A stretch of 62,878 nt of DNA from Ferriphaselus sp. R-1. GTDB taxonomy: Bacteria > Pseudomonadota > Gammaproteobacteria > Burkholderiales > Gallionellaceae. The stretch is from contig NZ_JQKP01000015.1 in assembly GCF_000746095.1 (NCBI RefSeq), positions 1 to 62,878 on the forward strand, read 5' to 3'. Numbering within the stretch: position 1 is the stretch's first letter; each line of letters opens with the position of its first letter. The position numbers and the translations under genes are program-made. Of this stretch, positions 31,216 through 38,993 are shown piece by piece. The notes under the pieces were generated by a model. That model worked only from the letters and a program-made list of their open reading frames with translations. It was not told the DNA's origin and did no database searches.

Positions 31216-32422
31216 TCATTGCTCTCCAGTCCAGCGTGGGTTGGGGGAAGGACAGTTGCACCTGCGTGCCCTGGCCGGGTGTGCTCTTGACGCTGATCTC
31301 GCCGCCGATGCGCTGCGCTCGTTCGCGCATGATCATGACCCCGTAGTGCCCTTCCACCGGAGTGAAGGTCAGTGAACCTCGACCGTTGTCTTCGATGGTG
31401 AACACGAAATAGTCGTTGCAGGCATCCACGAACAGCCGGGCGTGGCTGGCTGCAGAGTGGCGGGCGACGTTGGTCAGCGCTTCACGCACGATATGCAGGA
31501 TCTCGATCTCGTATTCGAGCGGCAGTTCGAGGTCGACCAGGCGGTTGTGGTAGTCGAGCTTGATGTCGTTGCGTGTGCGGAACTGGGTGGTCAGGTCGTG
31601 CAGGGCGGTCAGCAGCCCGCGCGAGTCGATCTCGCCACGGAAGTCGGTGATCAGTTCGCGTGCGCTCTTTTGGCCCATCTCCATGGCTTCGTCCAGGTCC
31701 TGCGCGCATTTCGCAGCCATGACCGGGTTGCCGGAACGCAGCGACTCTTGCAGTACGCTGACGCGCATGCGGGCGTAGATCAGGGTTTGCGCCAGCGTGT
31801 CGTGGATCTCGCTCGCCATGGCCTGACGTGCTTTCATGCGCTCGATGCGTTTCAACTCGCGGTTGGCGCGGGTGTGCTCGATGGTCGCCCCCATGATCTC
31901 GGCGAAGGCGGCAATGATGTTCATGCTGTGGCTGGAGGCATTGCGGTGCACGTCGAAGAACACGGTCAGGATGCCCAACGGTTCGCCGGGGGTGCCGGGT
32001 GCCTCCAGCGGGGCAGCGACCAGCGACTGGAAGCGGCAGGTCGCGTGCGGGCAGCTTTGGCGGGCATCGCACGCGCTGATGTCGGCGGTGTGGACCACAT
32101 GCCCCAGGGTCGCGCAGTCACGCACCGCACAGTCCAGTTCGACGAAGTTCTCGGCTTCCTGCTTCAGCTCCGCAGATAGTCCCGCCGAGCTGATGATCTG
32201 CATGGTGTTGCCGTCCGGCGAGAGCAGTCGCACTACACCGGCGGTCGCGTTGACCGTGCCGATGATGCTTTCCAGAGAGTTCTTCAGCAGAGTGCGCAGT
32301 CTGCCCATCTGGGGGGCTGAGGCTGCGATGGTGTGACCGGCAGGCGCGACGAACTCCGGGTCGCATGGCCAGGCGAACGCGGAGGAGTCGGTGAATGTGA
32401 TGGGTGTCGTATTATTTTGCAT
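31208..32422 (-). CDS. NarX-like soluble histidine kinase with GAF-like sensor
   Basis: 404 residues from the ATG at 32422; a GTG at 32440 in frame is an alternative. No membrane helix or signal peptide is visible, unlike NarX. A GAF-like region (about 45-180) contains five cysteines (98, 103, 118, 124, 129). A HisKA_3 dimerisation domain follows with His207 in SEIHDTLAQ, then an HATPase domain with the N box and DNGRGS. From family knowledge, kinases of this type share a cysteine cluster in their central module. A cytoplasmic redox or Fe-S-type signal is plausible but unproven. Paired with the response regulator and divergent from soeABC. Confidence 0.9.
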   Translation of the reverse strand: MQNNTTPITFTDSSAFAWPCDPEFVAPAGHTIAASAPQMGRLRTLLKNSLESIIGTVNATAGVVRLLSPDGNTMQIISSAGLSAELKQEAENFVELDCAVRDCATLGHVVHTADISACDARQSCPHATCRFQSLVAAPLEAPGTPGEPLGILTVFFDVHRNASSHSMNIIAAFAEIMGATIEHTRANRELKRIERMKARQAMASEIHDTLAQTLIYARMRVSVLQESLRSGNPVMAAKCAQDLDEAMEMGQKSARELITDFRGEIDSRGLLTALHDLTTQFRTRNDIKLDYHNRLVDLELPLEYEIEILHIVREALTNVARHSAASHARLFVDACNDYFVFTIEDNGRGSLTFTPVEGHYGVMIMRERAQRIGGEISVKSTPGQGTQVQLSFPQPTLDWRAMNE

Positions 32423-32657
32423 CGGCCTGAGCCTGATCACGGTGAGCGCCCGCGAGACTAAGCTGATTCATTCAAAATATCAACATCCTGAACGGATTAA
32501 TCAACTATCCAACCCATCAGGGTTATACGCGTCCCCACCCAATGAGGTTATAGACACCCGGATGCGCGATTCAGCTTAATAGCGCACCTTATAAAAGTGC
32601 GTACGCTGTCCTGGATTCGGGGATGGCCGTTGCGACAAAATCCTATAAAGAGTTGAT
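32423..32657. promoter_or_regulatory. Divergent promoter region between the sensor kinase and soeA
   Basis: This AT-richer gap separates the kinase (minus) from soeA (plus). It holds a direct repeat of GGTTATA (32521-32527 and 32546-32552, 25 bases apart), and an imperfect inverted repeat GCGCAC/GTGCGT (32582-32602) around CTTATAAAA. These are possible regulator sites and a plus-strand -10 region. No operator can be named firmly. Confidence 0.4.
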
Positions 32658-35564
32658 ATGTCCTCGCCCATACACGACCCGATAGCGCCACCCATCCCCG
32701 ATGTTGCCACGACCGTCAAGACCACCACTTGCTACATGTGCGCCTGCCGTTGCGGCATCAAGGTGCACCTGCGCGACGGCGAGGTGCGCTACATCGAGGG
32801 CAATCCCGACCATCCGCTGAACAAGGGCGTGATCTGCGCCAAGGGCGGCTCGGGCATCATGAAGCAATATTCTCCCGCGCGCTTGACCAAGCCGCTGCGC
32901 CGCAAGCCGGGTACGGAGCGTGGTGCCAACCAGTTCGAGGAGATCAGTTGGGACGAGACCTTCGACATCCTGGAAAAACGCCTGTCGCACCTGCGCGCCA
33001 CCGACCCCAAGAAATTCGCGCTGTTCACCGGACGCGACCAGATGCAGGCGCTGACCGGCCTGTTTGCACGCCAGTTCGGCACGCCCAACTACGCGGCGCA
33101 CGGCGGTTTCTGCTCGGTCAACATGGCGGCGGGGATGATCTACACCATAGGCGGTTCGTTCTGGGAGTTCGGTGGCCCCGACCTGGAACGTGCCCGCGTG
33201 TTTTACATGATAGGGACGGCGGAAGACCACCACTCCAATCCGCTGAAGAGCGCCATCGGCGAGTTCAAGCGCAACGGCGGGCGTTTCGTCGCCATCAATC
33301 CGGTGCGCAGCGGCTATGCCGCCATCGCCGACGAGTGGATTCCGATCAAGCCGGGCACTGACGGCGCGCTGATCCTGGCCATCATCCGCGAGATCATCGC
33401 GCTCGGTCTGTACGACCGCGAGTTTCTGGCGCGCTACACCAACTCCGGTCAACTGGTGAATCAGGATCAGTCCAGCCAGGACTTCGGCATGTTCGTGCGC
33501 GATCCCGCAGGCGATGTCATCAACCCGCTGCGTCCGCACAACTTCATGTGGTGGGACCGGCATAGCGACCGGGCGGTGGCCGATCACGCCAAAGGCGCAG
33601 ACCCGCGTTTGCAGGGCGAATACATCTTACCGGACGGCACGCCGGTGAAACCTGCGTTCCAGCTGCTCAAGGAGCGCGTGGCCGACTGCACGCCGGAGTG
33701 GGCGGCCGACATCACCGGCATTCCCGCCGACACAATCAAGCGCATCGCCCACGAGATGGGCATCACGGCGCGTGACCAGAAGATCGAGCTGCCTATCCCG
33801 TGGACGGACTGGTGGGGCGAGGAGCACGAGACCGTCACCGGCAACCCGGTGGCGTTCCACTCCATGCGCGGTCTGGCGGCGCACTCCAATGGTTTCCAGA
33901 GCATCCGTGCGCTAGCGATCCTGATGTCGCTGCTGGGCACCATCGACCGTCCCGGCGGCTTCCGTCACAAGGCTCCGTATCCGCGCGCCATCCCGCCGAA
34001 CGCGCGGCCATCGAAGGGGCCGGAAGCGGTGCAGCCGAACACTCCGCTGGGCGGTGCGCCGCTGGGCTGGGCCGAGACACCGGACGATCTGTTCGTGGAT
34101 GCGGACGGCCAGCCGGTGCGCATCGACAAGGGTTTCTCCTGGGAGCATCCGCTGTCGGCACACGGCCTGATGCACAACGTCATCACCAACGCCTGGCGCG
34201 GCGACCCGTATCCCATCGACACGCTGCTGCTGTTCATGGCCAACATGGCGTGGAACTCCAGCATGAACACCGCGCAGGTGCGCGACATGCTCACCGACAA
34301 GAACGCCGACGGCGGCTACAAGATCCCGTTCATCGTGGTGTGCGACGCTTTCCAGTCCGAGACTACGGCGTTCGCCGATCTGATCTTGCCGGACACCACC
34401 TATCTGGAGCGCAACGACTGCATGTCCATGCTCGACCGCCCGATCTCGGAATTCGATGGTCCGGTGGATGCGGTGCGCGTGCCCATCGTCGCGCCCAAGG
34501 GCGAGTGCAAGCCGTTCCAGGAAGTGCTGGTCGAACTGGCCGGACGGCTCAAGTTGCCCGCGTTCACCACCGCAGAAGGCGGGCGCAAGTTCAGTGGCTA
34601 CAAGGATTTCGTCATCAATTACGAGACTGCGCCGGGCTCTGGCATCGGCTTCCTCACCGGCTGGCGCGGCAAGGACGGCGACCAGGCGATGCGCGGCGAG
34701 CCGAATCCCAAGCAATGGGAGATGTACGAAAAGAACGGCTGTTTCTTTCAGTACCACTTGCCGCCGTCCAGCCAGTACATGCGCAACTGGAACAAGGAGT
34801 ACATGGAGTGGTCGCAGCAGGCCGGTCTGCGTCGCGACAACGACCCCATCATCATCCACATCTATTCCGAGCTGTTGCAGGGTTTCCGCCTGGCCGCGCA
34901 GGGCAAGCGCCCCGGAAAACAGCCGCCGGACGAGCTGCGCGAGCGCGTCGCCACCTATTTCGACCCGCTGCCGTTCTGGTATGCGCCGCTGGAAGACGAG
35001 CAGAGCGACCTGAAGAAATACCCGCTGAACGCGTTGACCCAGCGCCCGATGGCGATGTACCACTCGTGGGATTCTCAGAACGTCTGGTTGCGCCAGATCC
35101 ACACCTACAACTACCTCTACGTGAATTCGGCCACCGCAGCAGCGGCGGGCATTGCCGACGGCGGCTGGATGTGGGTCGAGTCGCAATGGGGCAAGGTGCG
35201 CTGCCTGTGCCGCTACTCCGAAGCAGTGGAGCCGGGCACGGTGTGGACCTGGAACGCCATCGGCAAGTCCTCTGGCGCGTGGAATCTGAGTAAGGATGCC
35301 AACGAGTCGCAGCAGGGCTTTCTGCTCAACCACCTGATCTCGGAAGAGCTGCGCGGCCAGCGGCAGGGCACGCACATCTCCAACTCTGACCCCATCACCG
35401 GCCAGGCGGCCTGGTATGACGTGCGTGTGCGCATCTATCCGGCAGAGGCGGGCGAAGCGGAGCACAGCTATCCGCAGTTCGAGTCCATGCAGCCGGTGCC
35501 CGGCATGGAGCCGGCCAAGCAAGGCTGGCTGGCGTGGTTCGCCGGAAAAGGAAAGAACAAATGA
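32658..35564 (+). CDS. soeA: Sulfite dehydrogenase (quinone), molybdopterin subunit
   Basis: 968-residue DMSO-reductase-family enzyme, expected to oxidise sulfite to sulfate in the cytoplasm with electrons going to quinone. The N-terminal 4Fe-4S motif is C25-x2-C28-x3-C32-x27-C60, and Cys152 in HGGFCSVNM lies where the Mo ligand is expected (inferred). No Tat signal is present, which supports a cytoplasmic site as for SoeA rather than periplasmic PhsA/PsrA. Size, the B and C partners and the sulfur neighbours all fit SoeABC; related polysulfide or thiosulfate enzymes are the alternative. The stop overlaps soeB (ATGA). Confidence 0.88.
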   Translation: MSSPIHDPIAPPIPDVATTVKTTTCYMCACRCGIKVHLRDGEVRYIEGNPDHPLNKGVICAKGGSGIMKQYSPARLTKPLRRKPGTERGANQFEEISWDETFDILEKRLSHLRATDPKKFALFTGRDQMQALTGLFARQFGTPNYAAHGGFCSVNMAAGMIYTIGGSFWEFGGPDLERARVFYMIGTAEDHHSNPLKSAIGEFKRNGGRFVAINPVRSGYAAIADEWIPIKPGTDGALILAIIREIIALGLYDREFLARYTNSGQLVNQDQSSQDFGMFVRDPAGDVINPLRPHNFMWWDRHSDRAVADHAKGADPRLQGEYILPDGTPVKPAFQLLKERVADCTPEWAADITGIPADTIKRIAHEMGITARDQKIELPIPWTDWWGEEHETVTGNPVAFHSMRGLAAHSNGFQSIRALAILMSLLGTIDRPGGFRHKAPYPRAIPPNARPSKGPEAVQPNTPLGGAPLGWAETPDDLFVDADGQPVRIDKGFSWEHPLSAHGLMHNVITNAWRGDPYPIDTLLLFMANMAWNSSMNTAQVRDMLTDKNADGGYKIPFIVVCDAFQSETTAFADLILPDTTYLERNDCMSMLDRPISEFDGPVDAVRVPIVAPKGECKPFQEVLVELAGRLKLPAFTTAEGGRKFSGYKDFVINYETAPGSGIGFLTGWRGKDGDQAMRGEPNPKQWEMYEKNGCFFQYHLPPSSQYMRNWNKEYMEWSQQAGLRRDNDPIIIHIYSELLQGFRLAAQGKRPGKQPPDELRERVATYFDPLPFWYAPLEDEQSDLKKYPLNALTQRPMAMYHSWDSQNVWLRQIHTYNYLYVNSATAAAAGIADGGWMWVESQWGKVRCLCRYSEAVEPGTVWTWNAIGKSSGAWNLSKDANESQQGFLLNHLISEELRGQRQGTHISNSDPITGQAAWYDVRVRIYPAEAGEAEHSYPQFESMQPVPGMEPAKQGWLAWFAGKGKNK

Positions 35565-36283
35565 CCCAACTCGCCTTAGTTATCGACCTCAACGTCTGCG
35601 TCGGTTGTCATGCCTGCGTGACCAACTGCAAGCAGTGGAACACGTCCGGCGCTGCCGGTGCGCTGGTGGATTGCAATCCTTACGAGGCCGAGCCGAACGG
35701 CACCTTCTTCAACCGGGTGCAGACCTTTGAGGTCGGCTCGTTCCCGAACACCGAGACGGTGCATTTCCCCAAGAGCTGCCTGCATTGCGAAGACCCGGCC
35801 TGCGTGCCGGTGTGTCCTACCGGCGCGTCCTACAAGCGCAAGGAAGACGGCATCGTGCTGGTGGATTACGACAAGTGCATAGGCTGCAAATACTGCTCTT
35901 GGGCGTGCCCCTACGGTGTGCGCGAGTTCGACGAACAGCGCAAGGTGATGACCAAGTGCACGCTGTGCGTGGATCGCATCTACGACGAGAGCCTGCCGGA
36001 AGAGCGGCGCAAACCGTCCTGCGTGCTGGCTTGCCCGCCGGGTGCGCGTTTGTTCGGCGATGTGCACGATCCGGATTCCGAGGTCTCGGTCGCCATCCGC
36101 GAACGCGGCGGTTACCAGCTGATGCCCGAGGCGGGCACCAATCCGGCCAACCACTACCTGCCGCGCCGCAAGACCGTGATCCCGGTGCGGGCCGAGGAAC
36201 TTTACCGTTCCGACAATCCGCACAAGATCGACGGGGCTCCGTTCGACAAGAACTTGCCACCTACCACTGAAGAACTCAACTGA
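35561..36283 (+). CDS. soeB: Sulfite dehydrogenase, iron-sulfur subunit
   Basis: 240 residues with four 4Fe-4S cysteine sets: CVGCHACVTNC (C13-C23), CLHCEDPACVPVCP, CIGCKYCSWACP, and CTLCVDRIYDE with a later CVLACP. It transfers electrons from the Mo subunit to the membrane anchor. The ATG at 35561 lies in the soeA stop overlap and follows GGAAAG. The family name is from context; the domain itself is the standard DmsB/PsrB type. Confidence 0.92.
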   Translation: MTQLALVIDLNVCVGCHACVTNCKQWNTSGAAGALVDCNPYEAEPNGTFFNRVQTFEVGSFPNTETVHFPKSCLHCEDPACVPVCPTGASYKRKEDGIVLVDYDKCIGCKYCSWACPYGVREFDEQRKVMTKCTLCVDRIYDESLPEERRKPSCVLACPPGARLFGDVHDPDSEVSVAIRERGGYQLMPEAGTNPANHYLPRRKTVIPVRAEELYRSDNPHKIDGAPFDKNLPPTTEELN

Positions 36284-36292
36284 GGCTAAAAG

Positions 36293-37195
36293 ATGCGTCC
36301 AGCTTTTTCCGTATTATTTCTGACCACGCTGATCGGCGCGGGGCAGGGCTTGTTCATCACGTTGTTTTTCTGCGAACTGCTGGCCGGCGCGACGCTGGGC
36401 AGCGGCTTCTTCGTCGGCGGTGCGGTGCTGGTGCTGGTCTTCAGCAGCCTGGGCGGCATCTCTTCGGTGTTCCACCTGGGGCATCCGGAACGTGCCTGGC
36501 GCGCCATGACGATGTGGCGCACCTCCTGGCTGGCGCGCGAGGGCATCGCACTGCCCGCCTTCATGGCAGCGGTGTTCGCCTACGGTCTGGCACACTGGCT
36601 GAACTTGGGCCACACCCTCGCCATCGGCACGGTCGGGGTCGTACTGGCCATCGTGCTGTTCGTTTGCACCGGCATGATCTACGGCGCGATCAAGGTGTTG
36701 AAGGAATGGGCGCATCCGCTGACCATCGTGAACTTCATCGTACTGGGCTGCGCCTCCGGCACCACGTTGGCCGCTGCCTACGCCAGCTTCACCGGCCCCG
36801 TGCTGGCAGGCTCCTTGGCGCAGGCGGCGCTGTCGCTCACCGTGCTGGGAGTGTTGACGCGCGCGGCATCGCTGTGGCGCAACGCGACGCTGCGCCCGGT
36901 CAGCACACTGCAAACGGCCATCGGCATCCGCCATCCGCGCATCGTGCAGAAGTCGCAAGGCGCGATGGGCGGTTCGTACAACACGCGCGAATTCTTCCAC
37001 GGCAAGAGTCCGGCCTTCGTGCGCGGCGTGTTGCTGACGATGCTGCTGGGGGCTTTCGTGCTGCCGCTGCTGCTGGTATTGTCGCTGCCGTTGCTGGCTT
37101 TCATTGTCCAGTATCTGGGCCTGCTGGCCGAGCGCTGGTACTTCTTCGCCGAGGCTCAGCATCCACAGAACCTTTACTACCAGACCGTAGGCTGA
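36293..37195 (+). CDS. soeC: Sulfite dehydrogenase, membrane anchor (DmsC-like)
   Basis: 300 residues with about eight membrane helices, of the DmsC type rather than NrfD. It begins MRPAFSVLFLTTLIGAGQGL, where the first helix includes the quinone-site-like IGAGQG. It anchors SoeAB and passes electrons to quinone. It starts 9 bases after soeB, ends 10 bases before the SulP gene and shares the operon. Confidence 0.9.
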   Translation: MRPAFSVLFLTTLIGAGQGLFITLFFCELLAGATLGSGFFVGGAVLVLVFSSLGGISSVFHLGHPERAWRAMTMWRTSWLAREGIALPAFMAAVFAYGLAHWLNLGHTLAIGTVGVVLAIVLFVCTGMIYGAIKVLKEWAHPLTIVNFIVLGCASGTTLAAAYASFTGPVLAGSLAQAALSLTVLGVLTRAASLWRNATLRPVSTLQTAIGIRHPRIVQKSQGAMGGSYNTREFFHGKSPAFVRGVLLTMLLGAFVLPLLLVLSLPLLAFIVQYLGLLAERWYFFAEAQHPQNLYYQTVG

Positions 37196-37205
37196 GCGCG
37201 CGCCC

Positions 37206-38993
37206 TTGAAGAACCAACACTCACGCAGATACTGGCTCTACCACCTGCTGCCCTTCATGCAATGGAAGCATCTGGTGGACAAACAGTCCACCCGTGCCGA
37301 CCTGATCGCCGGGCTGACCGGTGCCATGATCGTGCTGCCGCAGGGCGTGGCTTTCGCCACTATCGCGGGTATGCCGCCGGAATACGGCTTGTACGCCGCG
37401 ATGCTGCCCGCCATCATCGCGGCGCTGTTCGGTTCGAGCTGGCATCTGGTGTCCGGCCCGACCACGGCCATCTCCATCGCGGTGTTCGCCGCCGTCAGTC
37501 CGCTGGCCGAACCCGGCTCGCCACAGTTCATCCAGATGGTGTTGACGATGACCTTTCTGGTCGGCGTGTTCCAGTTAATCCTGGGCGCGGCGCGCATGGG
37601 CTTGCTGGTCAATTTCATCTCTCATACGGTGGTGATCGGCTTCACGGCGGGTGCGGCGGTGCTGATCGCCGCCAGTCAGGTGAAGAACTTCCTCGGCATC
37701 CCCATCCCGCGCGGTGCGCCGTTCCATGTGGTCATCCAGCAGACCATCGCGCAGTTCGGCAGCATCAATCCCTATGTGCTGTTCATCGGGGCGGTCACGC
37801 TGGCGACCGGCATCCTGGCCAAGCGGCTGGTGCCCAAGTTCCCCTACATGATCCTGGCCATGGTGGTTGGCAGTCTGGTGGCGTACTTCGTCAATGCCAG
37901 CTACGGGGTGGAGGTGACTCACATCAAGACGGTGGGGGCCTTACCCGCCCATCTGCCGCCGTTCGGCATCCCCGATTTCTCCTACGATACCCTGCACAAG
38001 GTACTGTTCCCGGCGCTGGTGGTGACCATGCTTGCGCTGACCGAGGCGGTGTCGATCTCGCGCGCCATCGCGGTCAAATCCGAGCAGCGCATCGACGGTA
38101 ACCAGGAGTTCATCGGTCAGGGCCTGTCCAACGTGGTCGGCGCGTTCTTCAGCAGCTATGCCTCCTGCGGCTCGTTCAACCGCAGCGGTGTGAACTATGC
38201 CGCCGGTGCGCAGACACCGCTGGCCACGGTGTACGCCTCCATCTTTCTGGTGCTGATCCTGCTGCTGGTGGCTCCCCTGGCCTCGTTCCTGCCGACGGCG
38301 GCGATGGCAGGCATCCTGTTCCTGGTGGCCTGGGGGCTGATCGATTTTCACCACATCTTCGCCATCGTGCGCACCAGCCGTGCCGAGACGGTCACCTTGT
38401 TTGTCACCCTGATAGGCACCCTGGTTGACCTGGAGAAGGGCATCTTCTTCGGCATCCTGTTGTCGCTGGCGCTCTATCTGTTCCGCGTGTCGCGTCCGAC
38501 CATGGAGGCTTCGGTGCCCGCCAGGGAGGAGGGCTCGTACCATTTCGTCGATGCCAAGGGCAATCCGGAATGTCCGCAGATCCGCATCGTGCGGGTGAAC
38601 GGTTCCATCTTCTTCGGCGCGGTCGATTACGTGCGCAGCGGGCTGATGCAGATCGACGAGAACAACCCGCGCCAGAAGACCGTGCTGCTGCTGGCTAGCG
38701 GAATCAACTTCGTGGATGTGGCCGGAGCCGAGATGCTGGAACAAGAGGCGCGCCGTCGCCGCAAGCTGGGCGGCGGGCTGTATTTCTACCGCTGCAACGA
38801 GGACATTTACCGCTTCCTGCGCAAGGCGGACAAGCTCGACGACATCGGTGCCGGCGGCTTCTTCCCGGCCAAGTCGAACTGGATCAAGCCGGTGTACTCC
38901 ACGCTCGATTCCGATATCTGTCGCAACTGCAAGGTGCGCATCTTCTCCGAGTGCCACAAAGAGTTGCCTGACGGCGAACCCCGCACCGCATGA
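37206..38993 (+). CDS. SulP-family anion transporter with Cys-rich tail
   Basis: 595 residues: about 10-12 membrane helices (1-430) with the SulP signature RADLIAGLTGAMIVLPQGVAFA, then a STAS domain (about 460-560). The last 27 residues carry three cysteines (572, 575, 583) in a CxxC-type cluster. The start is a TTG at 37206 with no strong ribosome site; an ATG at 37257 is the alternative but would cut the N-terminal conserved part. Next to soeABC it could move the sulfate product or another anion; substrate and direction are unproven. Confidence 0.85.
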   Translation: MKNQHSRRYWLYHLLPFMQWKHLVDKQSTRADLIAGLTGAMIVLPQGVAFATIAGMPPEYGLYAAMLPAIIAALFGSSWHLVSGPTTAISIAVFAAVSPLAEPGSPQFIQMVLTMTFLVGVFQLILGAARMGLLVNFISHTVVIGFTAGAAVLIAASQVKNFLGIPIPRGAPFHVVIQQTIAQFGSINPYVLFIGAVTLATGILAKRLVPKFPYMILAMVVGSLVAYFVNASYGVEVTHIKTVGALPAHLPPFGIPDFSYDTLHKVLFPALVVTMLALTEAVSISRAIAVKSEQRIDGNQEFIGQGLSNVVGAFFSSYASCGSFNRSGVNYAAGAQTPLATVYASIFLVLILLLVAPLASFLPTAAMAGILFLVAWGLIDFHHIFAIVRTSRAETVTLFVTLIGTLVDLEKGIFFGILLSLALYLFRVSRPTMEASVPAREEGSYHFVDAKGNPECPQIRIVRVNGSIFFGAVDYVRSGLMQIDENNPRQKTVLLLASGINFVDVAGAEMLEQEARRRRKLGGGLYFYRCNEDIYRFLRKADKLDDIGAGGFFPAKSNWIKPVYSTLDSDICRNCKVRIFSECHKELPDGEPRTA

